Notes: a model not told the origin generated them from the sequence alone. Positions 41,198 to 52,299 are shown, counted from the stretch's first letter. The stretch is 64,000 nucleotides of DNA from Emiliania huxleyi CCMP1516 (GCF_000372725.1 NW_005201287.1:80898-144897); one strand, 5' to 3'. A program made the numbers and translations.

Positions 41198-42307
41198 AAT
41201 GGTCAAAATCAAGGTTTTGTAACGCGAGCTGTGCCACAGTGAAATGGAACTAGCCAAAGCCGTACGGGACCTTGCACGAGTAAACCTTTTCACCTTCTAA
41301 GCAGGGCTACACAATGACCCCATAGTGTGGGGGTGTCTCTGGCGAGTCGTGATGAGTAGAATTAGATTAGCCAATGTTATTTTGAAGTTCATATATGAAA
41401 ATACCAACTTGCCTATGTGCACGTCTCCGCGGCGGCGGCCCCGCGGAGGCGGCACGTCGGAGCGGTCAGAGCAGCACTGCGCCGGCCGGCGATCGACTCT
41501 CGACTATACCACGGGCTCTATTGAATGGCCTCAAGGTGCTCTCTAGGGCTGCCCTATTCCGCTCGCCCGGCTACGTCGCCGGGCTTCGAAGGAAAAGGTT
41601 TCGCTCGGCACGGCGTCGGAGAGCAAACCTCGGCACGACCAACTCGTCCTAGAGTGGATGAGTGGACGCACGCGGCGTCGGCAACGTGGACGCAGACTTG
41701 CTGGAGATTGAAGAGGTGCTCGGCATGCGCTACTGCGACCCGAGCCAGATGACTGCGGTGGCGCTGAGGAACCCTGTCGATGAAGACGACGAGCGCTTGG
41801 AGTACCTCGTCTCTGGCAGGTTCGGCAGTGGTCCCGACGACCGTGGCTTCCATTCTGTCGCTTGGGTCTTTCACGGCGACCTTCTGGACCATGCAGGTGC
41901 GGACACGGTCAAGTCAGCGATACAAGATTACAAGAACCGGCTGGATAAGGAGTTCACGCTGCTGGCGGAGGCGTGTGACGAGGCTGATGATGAGTAGCCG
42001 CACCAGCGCAGCGCAGCGGCGGTGTGCGACCAGGGACAGTGGTAGACTTTCGACGTGGTGGGGCTGCTCTCTGAGCGATGACACTAGCAGGGGCATCATG
42101 CGTGTCATCGGAGTCTCTTGTATTATGATACCACCACGCCGCCACGCTCGCAAGGGCCGCCTAAGCGCCTAAGCACCCTAAGCACCCCCGCTGCTTAGGC
42201 CGCTTAGGCGCTTAGGCGAGTGACGGCCGGCTGCCCGGGGCCTGGCGTGCCTCCGCCGTGGGCTGAGCGCCTGGGAGAGCCACTCTGCAGGTGGTGTGCG
42301 AGCGTGT
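41198..42307. other. Mostly intergenic, one small ORF
   Basis: Apart from the small acidic ORF at 41725-41997 no gene is supported. CTTAGGCG/CTAAGC repeats occur at 42161-42215. Confidence 0.4.
41725..41997 (+). CDS. Small acidic hypothetical protein
   Basis: The frame from ATG 41725 (MRYCDPSQMTAVALRNPVDE) to TAG 41997 encodes 90 aa, with VAWVFHGDLLDHAGADTVKS and a helical acidic end (KEFTLLAEACDEADDE). The in-frame sequence upstream to 41662 (VDADLLEIEEVLG) is also protein-like, so an earlier exon may feed in. The acidic, non-Ala/Arg composition differs from random frames here. No family is recognised. Confidence 0.35.
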   Translation: MRYCDPSQMTAVALRNPVDEDDERLEYLVSGRFGSGPDDRGFHSVAWVFHGDLLDHAGADTVKSAIQDYKNRLDKEFTLLAEACDEADDE

Positions 42308-43199
42308 AGGGTTGTTGCACGAGTATATGGGCCACGATGTCTCAAATATGAGGGGTTTTGACTCCTACCGGCTCCTGACGCTATCCCTGGCAGCTCTAAT
42401 GGCCAGGGTCAGTAGTGTTGTGATAGATGGTGCCCATACTAGCGCAGGAGCTGCCACACTCGCCCGGACCGTCCCCTTCTGGGGCCGGTTCCGCAGCCCG
42501 CGAGAGCCGACAGCGGGGCCGTGCCGCAGGTGCCTACTGCCGAGTGCCACAAACACTGCGCCGTCCCGCCATCACCTACAGGCTGTCTTGTGGGATGGTT
42601 GGGATGTCCAAACGCCACCATCTTGGCTCTTGCGACCTCAAACCCGCGAGCTGTATGGGTGGTCCTGACGTCGACAGACGCCCGAGGACCATGGTGAAGC
42701 TGAGCCGGAACGAGTCGACAAGTCTCGCCTGAGCCCGTGGCGGTCGCCGGCTGAGTCGCCGTACACGGGCCGGTACCTCAGGCGTCACCTCCGCAGCCTC
42801 AGGTCTCAAACTCCACCACCTCCGCCGGGACACCTTCGGTGGCACGCTCGGCGGCGAGTTTGTTGCAGCCCCACAGCGAGCGCGGCGTCGAGCCTGTTCC
42901 GTCTGGTCGGTTCGCGGCACTCACTGGGTGCCAGGGAGTGCCGCCGACACGCGAGCGGTGCTTCCTGGCAGCGTGCGCCGGCTGTGGGGCTGCAACAAAC
43001 TCGAGACACGCTTTTTCAGTGTATGTAGCTCTTACGTACATTCCCGTAGGAGACTCTGCTGACAGGGCTGGACAGGGTTTGCGATGAGGAGCGACCCGAA
43101 GGGTTTCTCGGAGGTTAGCGCACCACTAACCGCCGAAGCGCAAGAACTTTTTTGGGACATTTTCGACGCTTTTGGCCCATATACTCGTGCAACAACCCT
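42308..43199. mobile_element. Candidate non-autonomous element with 27-bp terminal inverted repeats
   Basis: AGGGTTGTTGCACGAGTATA then TGGGCCA at 42308-42334 is exactly repeated, inverted, at 43173-43199, and weaker similarity continues inward. The span is 892 bp with no coding capacity. Dispersed-repeat copy C lies near the right end. No convincing target-site duplication is visible. Confidence 0.6.
43013..43150 (-). repeat. Dispersed repeat family, copy C
   Basis: Minus-strand reading gives GGCGGTTAGTGGTGCGCTAA, AACCCTTCGGGTCGCTCC, TCATCGCAAACCCTG, CTGTCAGCAGAGTCTCCTAC, GGGAATGTACGTAAG and AGCTACATACACTGAAAA: the fullest copy, colinear with copy B. Confidence 0.8.
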
Positions 43200-43497
43200 G
43201 TAGCCTTTAGCGTGCAGTCGGCCGAGCCGCGCCCGCGTGAGCCGTGGTGCGCGGAGACCGGAGTGAAGCGTCTCGTAAGAAGGTAAAGCTCTGCGAGTGC
43301 GGCAGCCAGTGCGCAGTGCCACGCCAGTGTGGCCAGTGCATGTCTCTGAGACCCGCCCGGCGTGTGTGGCGCAGCACACAATCACGGGGCAAAAACCCAG
43401 ACCATCGTAATCGTTTGCGTCTTGGCTACTGTGCATTTTCGCCTGGAACCTGCGTGAGAGTGAAAAGCTAGCTACGGCTTTAGGCCGTCAGCACAGT

Positions 43498-43800
43498 TCA
43501 GCTCGGACCTCGAAGGAGCCTAATTCGCTCCAGTTCCTTCGCTCGCTGGGAGTTGAAGGTGGGCTGGAGGCGGTCAAAGCTGTCCGCGGCGACGTACCGC
43601 CAGCCGCCGGATCTTGGGCGGCGGCCCAGCAGCTCGTAGGACATCTCCTCTCGCCGCCTTTCCGCTTCGTCCAGCTCCGCCTGCAGCCCCTCGATGATGC
43701 GAGCGGTGCCGATGCGCGCGAGCTCGAGGCGAGTGTCACTCTCGGCTATTGTGTGCTGATGGACGAGCACCAAAGCGCGAAAGGCGGTCGGAAGGGGCAT
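43498..43800 (-). CDS. Small helical hypothetical protein
   Basis: A 100-aa frame, ATG 43800 (MPLPTAFRALVLVHQHTIAE) to TGA 43498. The middle is a likely coiled coil (ARIIEGLQAELDEAERRREE) and the end basic (KELERIRLLRGPS). Just upstream on the same strand, frames encode VEWLVGVVISLSMLVEQRRN and TGLISGFGVLGSAGGWYSAV (ATG 44101), which could be membrane-spanning 5' exons of the same gene. The joins were not solved and the function is unknown. Confidence 0.4.
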   Translation of the reverse strand: MPLPTAFRALVLVHQHTIAESDTRLELARIGTARIIEGLQAELDEAERRREEMSYELLGRRPRSGGWRYVAADSFDRLQPTFNSQRAKELERIRLLRGPS

Positions 43801-44210
43801 CGCGCCTGCTTCTCAGTCTGCTGAGCGCCGCCGCGTTGCCGCCGCGTTGGCGCATTGCGTCGCTGCTCAACCAGCATGCTGAGGGATATCACGACGCCGA
43901 CAAGCCACTCCACATCCAGTAGCCGTGGTTGCTCCGAACTCCTAACTTGTACAGTGCCAGCTGCAGTCTGGACGAAAGGCCGCGTTCTTGCCCAGGAGGC
44001 GCCACTGCAGAATACCACCCTCCCGCACTGCCGAGCACTCCAAAGCCAGAGATGAGTCCGGTGACGGTCGCTGGTTTGTAGTCACGGGGCGCGAGGTGCA
44101 TGCCGTGCGGGATGGCGGCGCGGGGCGGATGGTCAAGCTCGTCAAGGTCAGGTCATCCAAGTTTACGCCCGTCCGCGCAAGTATTCATCACGCGGGGTGA
44201 GGATTCTCAC

Positions 44211-44303
44211 TTTTGCACGGGACTGGCGCGCACTGGCACTAACAAACTAACAATTGTTAGTGCCACTGGCGCGCACTGGCACTAACAATTGTTAGTGTTG
44301 CAC
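44211..44303. repeat. Repeated palindromes
   Basis: GGCGCGCACTGGCACTAACAA occurs twice, and the palindrome CACTAACAATTGTTAGTG follows each or overlaps it, forming cruciform-capable arms over about 90 nt. Confidence 0.85.
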
Positions 44304-45689
44304 AATTTGTATTGTTGTAAAATTCTCTCTTTTGGGTTTGGGTTTGTTTGTGTTTGGTCGGCGGCTAGCCGGGGTTGTATACTCCCGACGCGCGACGGGG
44401 ACTAGCACTTTAAGCCGTCGTCCACGTTGATCGGCGCACAACCCCTGGCCAACTCACGGTCCACAGACCACACTGCCCGTCTCTGGGGTGGCGCGGGGGC
44501 CCCCGGAGGCACCGTGCGCCGCGCAGCAGTGCGGAAACGGGGCTCCGGCTCCACTAGTCTCCACTAGCACCGACTTACCGATCTAACCTGGTCTAACAGA
44601 GGGCAGATTTGGAGAGATCTCGAGGAGTACATACAGATAGACCCTCCAATCATGAGAAACCTCCAACCTGATTGGTCGTACTGACCGCCGACAGATCACT
44701 CCAGACAGCAGACAGGCCGACGTCTGCACGCGGCCGGCCGGGCGAGAGGCTTGACACGATCCGACCCTGCGACCCTGACGCTGCTGCTCTAGCTATCAGC
44801 CATGAACTGCTGACTGCTGCCACAATATGCGACCGGTGCTGGCCCACTTGGCGGCCTTCCCGGTCAGTGGTGAGGCGCAGTCCAGAGCTGTCGATGGCGC
44901 GATGCCGCACTGGTCGCTCCCACATTGGTGACACGAGACCACCACCTTTGCCGGTCCAAGAGAGAGGCACCGGCGCTGTCCTGAGAAGGAGCGTGGTCCC
45001 TCTTGACTGCCCATGCGCGCGAGGCTGTGTAGGCACAGCCTTGAGAGTGCCAGCAGCCAATCCGAGGCGACGCGCATTGCGCCAGAAGCGTGCACACGAT
45101 GCTTCGATGGAAGGACACCTTCCTACTGGCCGTAGGATCAGGTCGTCACTGAATGCTTGATACTAAGGCCGCGAGCTATGCAGGTGATCAATTGTGCATC
45201 ATGGCACGGTCAGCAGCGCCGACAGGTTGTCGCAAGGCGTGATAGCATGGCCGCAAGTACGCCGAATTCCCAAACCCATGAACAAGTGAAAAATCGCGCA
45301 AAAAAAGAAAAATGGCGCCAAAAACCGGCGCCTGCGGCGGGCCATGGGACCCCATCTCCCCTCCGCATGAACACCCTCTAGGGCCCCCGCGCCGGCCCAG
45401 AGCTGCCCGTACACTCCTCACTCGACAAAACTTCGACTACACTGTGTCGCACACACTATAATAGAAATTTACGGCTTTAAGACGGATCGTGGCATGATCA
45501 AACACGTGTGTTATACAGCGCGCAAGACCAAACACATGTCGATATTGCGCCAAAGAGCAAAGTCGCGCCGCACGCCTCACGCTTCCGGTCTCTCATCTGA
45601 GAATCGCAACATCTGATGCTGAGGCTCACATCTGCTGGGCTCGCCGAGCCCTCAACGCAGCGGAAAAGTCGGCGCGCCAACTCCTCTTT
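44304..45689. other. Intergenic
   Basis: No gene is supported; frames at 44650-45160 on both strands have no protein-like pattern. An A-rich tract is at 45292-45315. Confidence 0.4.
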
Positions 45690-46936
45690 TCAGCCAGCAC
45701 CCTCCAGCCAGCGCTTGACGTCAGCAACGCCTCGTCGTTTGACGTCCTCGGGCGCCATCGAGTGCTCGAAGGAGCAGGTGGCTGCCCTCGCCAGCTCCTC
45801 GTCTGTCATGTGCAGCTCCGCGCGGCACGCCTCGTACTCCTCGAGCAGCCGAGGCCCAAAGAGCAGCGGGTCGTCCGAGTTGATTGTCACCGGGACGCCC
45901 GCGCGCAGTAGCGCCGGCAGCGGGTGCTCCTCCAGCGACGGCACCGACCGCAGCAGCACGTTCGAGCTCGGGCACACGTCGAGGCAGATCGCCTCGCGCG
46001 CAAGCCTCTGCACGAGGGGCTTGTCGCAGAAGCACAGCACGCCGTGCGCCACCCGCCGGGCGCCCAAGTCGTCAACCGCCGACCGCACAGAGTCCGCACC
46101 CGACGCGCCGCCCCCCGGAGCGAGCTCGCCGGCGTGCGGAAACGCGGCGAGCCCGGCCGCGGCGGCGATCCGAAACGCCTCGGCGAAGGGCGCCGGCGGG
46201 TTGCCCGGCTCGGCAGAGTGCAGGCCAAAGCCGACGATGCCCGCCCGGCCGTGGACGAGGTGCTGGCCTCGCGAGACGACCCCGCCCACCACCGTGGCCA
46301 GCCGCTCGGCGTTGGCGGCCGGCTCATGCCTCTCGGCCGAGAAGATGTACGCGCACGCCTGGGGCGGCCGGGCGGGCGGTGAGGTGGAGTCGGTTCTAGT
46401 CCGCCTCGACAGAGGCCAGCGAGCTGCGCCCCGGCCACACTCTCAGCCACACCTCGGCTGGACCTCGGCTGGACCTCGGCTGGGCCTCGGCTGGATCTCA
46501 GCTGGACCTCGGCTGGACCTCCGCTGGATCTCTCGGCTGGATCTCGGCTCACCACTCGGCCGCCGAGGGAGTCCTCGGCCGCCGCCGCCGCCTCGAGCAG
46601 CAGCAGCACCGTCGGCTCGAGGCCGTCGAAGCGGTCGCACCACAGCTGCAAGCTCGGCGCAACCTCAACCCAGCGGCAGCCGGCGGCGAGCGCGTCCTCA
46701 AGGAGTTCACGCACAATGCGGAAGACGTCGTCGCGGTGGCGGAGGCACTCGCACGCTGCGCGGTACGCGCTGGCAAAGGCGTCGAAATTTGAATACATTC
46801 TGTGGCGCGTGTCCTCCGGCCGGGTGATGCCGTGCTTTGCGCACAGGTCCGCGAGGGTCTCCGTCCGCATCGCTCCCTCGAGATGGATGTGGAGCTCGCA
46901 CTTGGGCAGATCGCGGAGCGGGCGAGTCATCGACAT
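45690..46936 (-). CDS. Adenosine deaminase family protein
   Basis: Exons 46936-46553 and 46358-45690 give 350 aa, the usual family length. Metal and substrate motifs appear in order: KCELHIHLEGAMRTETLADL (zinc His pair), AAAGLAAFPHAGELAPGG (HAGE with catalytic Glu), ARRVAHGVLCF, DVCPSSNVLLRSVP and VPVTINSDDPLLFG (zinc Asp pair). It hydrolytically deaminates adenosine, or a related purine such as N6-methyl-AMP or adenine in subfamilies; substrate choice cannot be told from sequence alone. ATG 46936 begins MSMTRPLRDLPKCELH. The intron (46552-46359, GT-AG, phase 0) is packed with an 11-bp tandem repeat. Confidence 0.92.
46440..46550. repeat. 11-bp tandem repeat CTCGGCTGGAC
   Basis: About ten units of CTCGGCTGGAC/T (plus-strand reading) lie inside the adenosine deaminase intron. 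They are similar in unit sequence and length to the 28300-28705 minisatellite, but inverted relative to transcription. Confidence 0.95.
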
Positions 46937-47055
46937 GGTGATAGATACCGCGCAGCTGTGCGTGTGGCTCCAGTGCGTACCCGGTACTGCAAAGCGCAAA
47001 CTGGCTGGAGGCCGGCTGAGGCCGCGCGCGGTTTTCTTTCTTTCAGTATCTCGGC

Positions 47056-47146
47056 GTTTTTCTACTTTTTCTCTGTATGTGGCTCTTACGTACATTCCCG
47101 GAGGAGGACTGCTGACAGGGTTTGCGATGAGGAGTGACCCGAAGGG
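47056..47146 (-). repeat. Dispersed repeat family, copy D
   Basis: Plus-strand reading is CTCTGTATGTGGCTCTTACG, TACATTCCCGGAGGAGGACT, GCTGACAGGGTTTGCGATGA and GGAGTGACCCGAAGGG, directly left of the inverted duplication. Confidence 0.85.
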
Positions 47147-47157
47147 TTTTTGATTGT

Positions 47158-47609
47158 GTATGGTTCTTGCACTTGTGCAAGATTGGGCGTCTTCTGCCGC
47201 AGTCCCTTTGATGGGAGGCCCCAGGGTGGGGGCCACCTCGAACCCCCGGCCAGGGATTCGAGCGGAGGGTGCCCCGGATTCATCTATCCGTTGGGCCCCG
47301 GTACATTCATTAGAACTGATCACTTTGCGCAGCAGCCGTCCCTTCGCCGACTGGACGGCAGTGCGCTGCGTTGTCGCTCTGTCGTGCACGCTCTCGTGCC
47401 TCGTTGTTGTGACACGGGAGTAGAGTCGAGAGGTAGCCCTCGACGAGACGACCGGCGCTGCGATGCCAGACCTCACTGCCGCCGAGCTCAGCATTCCAGC
47501 CGAGCAGCACCCCGATCCCGCAAAGCCACTGGTGATACCCGTCGACTCAACAGTGGTGGGCTCTACCCTGCGCTTCATTCCGTGGTCTGTGGTGGGCAAT
47601 CCGGCCTTC
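47158..47609. repeat. Left arm of 2.1-kb inverted duplication
   Basis: It begins GTATGGTTCTTGCACTTGTG and ends at GGGCAATCCGGCCTTCC. It is the near-identical reverse complement of 48734-49246, except for a 57-bp tandem duplication in the right arm. It includes a tRNA-like segment (47225-47300, minus) and the start codon and first codons of the internal ORF. Confidence 0.93.
47225..47300 (-). repeat. tRNA-like segment, left copy
   Basis: This is the inverted copy of 49104-49178, with A-box-like GGCCCAACGGATAG and B-box-like GGTTCGAGGTGG about 50 nt apart. Confidence 0.4.
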
Positions 47610-48731
47610 CTCCAGCTGCCCCCTCCTCCTCCGGGGATGCAACCGTCGTGGGTCCAGATTCCGCAGTGGGTCGCCATCAGTGCGCTGCTCGCCTTCAGTG
47701 AGCCCGAGCCCGCTGTGGCCACCCACTTTGACAGGCTCAGCGTCTTGCGGCTGGCCGTATTGGCCGCGGCTTGGCGCCGCATCCTCGGCGCCTTGTCCGA
47801 CCTCGGCGTTTTCAGCACGGTGCACGTGGATGAGGATGCGTTCCGTACGGTGTGCATCCAGGCTCTGCACTCCCGCCAAATCCCGGTGCCCGAGCTCTAT
47901 CTGCAGTGGGGCGATTTGGGGTACTCTGAGGCGATCACACCCTTGGGACCAGCGCCATCGGCAGAAGCAAAGGTCGTCGACTTCTTGCAGTACGCGACAG
48001 TCGGGGCTCTTTGCGACGCACCCTACGGCCGACGTCCCGTTCGCAGCCCTGTCTGACATGACCCGCTGCTTGGGGCCCGTCTTCACGGCGGCAGCGCGCG
48101 TCGATCCCATGGGGAGCGCCGTCGTGGGGGCTGCATCGCTCGCTGCCGCCGCTGGTCACATCACTCCGCGAGCGAGCGATGGGCATCCCTCCCTGCTCGC
48201 TCGGCATGTGCTCAGCATGCTGAAGACTACCCGCTCGAGTTTCCCGGCCTGCCTGAGGACCAACTCTTTTCAGAACTACTCTGCGGAGGTTGAGACTCGC
48301 GCCGAGTATGTGGGCGGGACCACCGTGGCGCGCGACCGAGTGGCCGAGCAGCGTTGCTCGCGCGCTATTGCAGCCAAGGCGCCGACGCTCGACTCCCTGC
48401 TCCGTGCGCTGCCTCGGCCAACGCCCCCGTCGGTCGTTTATGAAGCCTACCGGCAGCTCGTCTCGCTCTACTTTCCGACGGATCGGCGTCCTATGGACTT
48501 GCTCCTGACTGATCTGGATGCTCAGCTTCACGCGCGGCTACCCACCTACCAACACGCGCTGACCAACGGCAAGCCGTTCGCTTCGATCCTGGCGGGGCTG
48601 CGCAAGCTTCACGACTCGCTCGAGCCCTCGAGGAAGGCGCCAGTCATGACTTCGACAGGCGACTCCGAGGACTCGGCGTTGGGCAAGTTCGACCGCGCGC
48701 CGGCTGGCCTTCCGGACAACTCACTCCGAGA
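47463..48731 (+). pseudogene. Unknown element ORF, frameshifted
   Basis: ATG 47463 (MPDLTAAELSIPAEQHPDPA) leads through VAISALLAFSEPEPAVATHF and RLAVLAAAWRRILGALSDLG to about codon 190. The coding sense then moves to another frame near 48030 and continues VPFAALSDMTRCLGPVFTAA, SVVYEAYRQLVSLYFPTDRR, MDLLLTDLDAQLHARLPTYQ and SILAGLRKLHDSLE. The product would be about 420 aa. It is not a transposase or polymerase I recognise; the helical style is compatible with a gag-like protein. The first 50 or so codons are repeated in the right arm in opposite orientation. Confidence 0.5.
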
Positions 48732-48733
48732 GG

Positions 48734-49246
48734 CCAAGGCCGGATTGCCCACCGCCGACCACGGAATGAAGCGCCGGGTAGAGCCTACCACTGTTGAGTC
48801 GACGGGCATCACCAGTGGCTTTGCGGGATCGGGGTGCTGCTCGGCCGGAATGCTGAGCTCGGGCATCACCAGTGGCTTTGCGGGATCGGGGTGCTGCTCG
48901 GCCGGAATGCTGAGCTCGGCGGCAGCGAGGTCTGGCATCGCAGCGCCGGTCGTCTCGTCGAGGGCTACCTCTCGACTCTACTCCCGTGTCACAACAACGA
49001 GGCACGAGAGCGTGCACGACAGAGCGACAACGCAGCGCACTGCCGTCCAGTCGGCGAAGGGACGGCTGCTGCGCAAAGTGATGATCAGTTCTAATGAATG
49101 TACCGGGGCCCAACGGATAGATGAATCCGGGGCACCCTCCGCTCGAATCCCTGGCCGGGGGTTCGAGGTGGCCCCCACCCTGGGGCCTCCCATCAAAGGG
49201 ACTGCTGCAGAAGACGCCCAATCTTGCACAAGTGCAAGAACCATAC
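48734..49246. repeat. Right arm of 2.1-kb inverted duplication
   Basis: Reverse complement of 47158-47609, with an extra 57-bp tandem repeat (GGCATCACCAGTGGCTTTGC... at about 48807-48920). It encodes, on the minus strand, a second copy of the MPDLAAAELSIPAEQHPDPA N-terminus. Confidence 0.93.
49104..49178 (+). repeat. tRNA-like segment, right copy
   Basis: GGGGCCCAACGGATAGATG and, 50 nt on, GGGGGTTCGAGGTGGCCCC resemble the A and B boxes of a tRNA with matching GGGGCC/GGCCCC ends. No good anticodon arm forms, so this is probably a tRNA-derived repeat. Confidence 0.4.
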
Positions 49247-49262
49247 TGCATGCACATCTCTC

Positions 49263-49327
49263 TCATGTGCGTACATTCCCGTAGGTGGGAGGACTCTGCT
49301 GACAGGGTTTGCGATGAGGAGCGACCC
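49263..49327 (-). repeat. Dispersed repeat family, copy E
   Basis: GTGCGTACATTCCCGTAGGT, GGGAGGACTCTGCTGACAGG and GTTTGCGATGAGGAGCGACC are in the same orientation as copy D, so the two flank the inverted duplication as direct repeats. Confidence 0.85.
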
Positions 49328-49619
49328 GTTTTTTGCTCCGAGCCCTGAGCCACTTCGCCTCCTTAGGAAGTCTAATTCAACTCTCTCTCTCTGCTGGCCT
49401 TCACGACGTCGACGAGCGCACGCAAAAGGCCCGAAGCCTCGGAGATAACGAAGTCCAGCATGCGCATGCCGACCCGACCTGCCGATCCGATCGTAACAAA
49501 TTCGGTTTCGAAATGCGGCCGTCTTGGCCAAGATCGCACGCCGTCGCAGTTTTATGTTCCCGAGTTTGTTCCCCTTCGATCGCCTGCCCAGATTTTCCAG
49601 CCTCAACTGACACACGTCA

Positions 49620-51643
49620 ATGTCGGAAGTGGAGGAGAGGCTTGCAGCCCTGGAGGCGAAGGAATTTCTGGGGACAAATGCGCAGGCGCTAGACGCCTTC
49701 TACCTCCTCGTGTGCGGCGTGTTTGTCTTCTTCATGCAGGCACAACGTCAGCCCCGATGTGTGTCGGGCTGCGGCGGTTTCAGTTTTGATCTCCCCCCCC
49801 CCGCCCCACCTCTGCAGTGTGGCTTCGCGCTGCTCGAGGCGGGATCGGTGCGCACCAAGAACACCAAGAACATCCTGCTCAAGAATCTTCTCGACGCCTG
49901 CCTTGGTGCCCTTCCCCCCTCGCCGCGCTTGAACGCGCCCACCCCCAGTGCCCCCAATGCCCCTGGCTCCGGCGTGTCGTCCTAAAATAGCCCCCCACGG
50001 TGCTGCCCCAGGTGCCATCATCTGGTGGCTATGGGGCATGGGCGTCGCCTATGGAGACAGCGGAGATTACGACGACGGAAACGAGTTCATCGGCACCGCT
50101 CCCAACAATGGCGGTCCATTCGCGGCCGCCGGCTGGGAAGGGAAGGACTGGCAAGAGTCGGGGGGAGAAGGCTACGGCTACACGATGGCCCTCTGGTTTT
50201 TCCAGTACGTCTTTGCTGCCGCCGCTGCCACCATCGTCTCTGGCGCTGTCGCTGAGCGGGCGCAGCTCATCGCCTACCTCATCTACACGACCATCATCAC
50301 GGGCTTCATCTACCCCGTCGTCGTGCACTGGGTGTGGTGTGATGGTGGCTACCTCTCTGGTGGCTTCACCAAGGATAAAGACAAAACCTGGGCTGGCGGC
50401 TGCATCGACTTCGCGGGCTCGGGCGTGGTCCACATGACGGGCGGCGTGGCGGCGCTCTGCGGCGCGTTTGTGATTGGGCCGCGGGCGGGGCGGTTCGACG
50501 AGAGCGGCAAGGTGATGCCGATCCCGGGCCAGTCGACTCCGTTCCAGGTCGTCGGTACTTTCATCCTCTGGATGGGCTGGTACGGCTTCAACCCGGTGCC
50601 GCGCCGCCGCCGCCTGCAACCCGGCCTCGCGCCTCATATCCCTCACAGCTCGCCTCCGCTCTCTGCTGATTGTGATGACCCCTCCGCGCTTGCCTTCTCC
50701 AGGGCTCCACTCTCGGCATCAACGGTGCTGGCTACGGTCCGCTTTCCCCCGCCCACTCTGCGCCCCTCCCACCCCCTGACTTGCCCCGCTCCTGCGCCCT
50801 CCACTCATGTGCGCCCACCACCTACACCTACCCTCCTCGCCACTCTCATCCCTCCTCCACGCCACCAGGCGCGGTCATGGCGCGGGCCGCGATGTGCACG
50901 ACCGTGTCCGCCTCCATCGGCGGCCTCACCGTCGTCTTCTTCGACCGCATTTTCTCCAAGACGTACGACGTGGGCATGGTCTGCAACGGCATCCTCGCCG
51001 GCCTCGTCTCCATCACCGCCGGTTGCGCGTCGATGCACGTGTGGGCCGCGTTTCTCACCGGCTTTATCGGCGCCTTCGTTTACTACGGCGCTTCCAAGAC
51101 GATGCTCAAGCTCAAGATCGACGACCCGCTCGACGCGTATGCCGTCCATGGCGCGTGCGGCGGCTGGGGCGTCATCGCGGTCGGCATCTTCGGAAGCAAC
51201 AACTACATCACGATGGGGTGGGCCGGTGCCGAATCGGTCACATGCATCGCCGACCCAACGCAATGTGGGCCGCTCGAGGCGTACCAAGGCGCTCGAACAG
51301 CTGCCCCGCCCTTCACGCAGCGGTTCCCAGCCCCGGTCCCGGTACCCCAAGTGCCCTTCCCTTCCCCCTCGCCTCCAGGCATCATCTACGGCGGCGGCAC
51401 ACTCCTCGGCGCGCAGATCGCCGCGGTTTGCATCGAGACGCTGTGGGTTGCCACTCTCTCGCTCATGATGTTCTATGCGCTCAAATTCGCGGGCACCCCT
51501 GCCACGAGCGCATGCTGTGCTGTAGACACGCGCTGCTCACATTCGCCCGGATGAGAATAGGCATCCTCCGTGTGTCGGAGGAGGTGGAGATGGCGGGCAT
51601 GGACGTGTCCAAGCACGGCGGCTCCGCCTACTCGACCGCCTAG
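49620..51643 (+). CDS. Ammonium transporter, AMT/MEP/Rh family
   Basis: Seven exons (49620-49739, 49818-49905, 50012-50595, 50703-50736, 50869-51288, 51379-51492, 51561-51643) give 480 aa without a frame break. AMT landmarks appear in order: FALLEAGSVRTKNTKNILLK, IIWWLWGMGVAYGDSGDY, the signature DFAGSGVVHMTGGVAALCGA, WMGWYGFNPGSTLGINGAG, the pore-His helix DAYAVHGACGGWGVIAVGIF, and the regulatory C-tail LRVSEEVEMAGMDVSKHGGS. Eleven helices are expected, at the plasma membrane. The introns are short (68-132 nt). Those starting 49740, 51289 and 51493 use GC donors and the others GT. The intron ending at 50011 begins GTGCCCTTC, like its downstream exon GTGCCATCA. Confidence 0.95.
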
Positions 51644-52299
51644 GCCTACTCTGGCGCTCAAGCTCTATGCCCTTGCGGTGGGCGGCGGGCCTCGCTTGTG
51701 CACCGCGGGCGCTGCGCCCGCTTGGCGCGTTGCCGTGTACATTTTGCCCGGCCGCCAGGCAAGCGCAATAGGCTCTCAACCCTCAACGCATGCTCAACGA
51801 GGGACGTGGGATCAGGGGGAGGGGCGCGGATAGGACCATTTAATGAGGGCGCCTAGTTTGTCCTCACTGTCCATCGTGCGCCTGCGCGCTGTGCCGCAGA
51901 AGCCGTGCGACGTCGGAAATTGTTTTGTCGTCGCGATTGTGCCTCCCGGCGGCGCGCGGGCGGGGCGTGCGTTGTCGACGGGGTGCCATCTCCCCGAGTC
52001 ATATGTTCGCGATCCCAATCGCACTCCGCCACGCTCGTTCTCGTCTGGCTCACATGTCGAGAACGAGATGGTGTACGTTTTATTCGGCAGCGGCACCCGG
52101 CCCACCCGGTCAATGGTAGAATCATCACCAGTGTGTGCAGTTGCAGTGTGTGCATGAGTGTGTGACTCCGGCAAAATAACTAGCCCCCAGCCCGTCGCCT
52201 CAAGTGACTTACAAGTGGAATCAAGTGCCGAGCCGGCAGCACCGGGAGGCGGCAGGCGATACTAGCCCAAGTGTCATCACACTGGCGGTACTAGGATTC
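51644..52299. other. Intergenic
   Basis: No gene or structured repeat is supported between the ammonium transporter and the convergent DnaJ gene. Confidence 0.4.

Noticed and set aside
49104-49178. Functional tRNA gene
   Set aside because: A and B box-like motifs and matching ends exist, but no convincing D and anticodon stems form.
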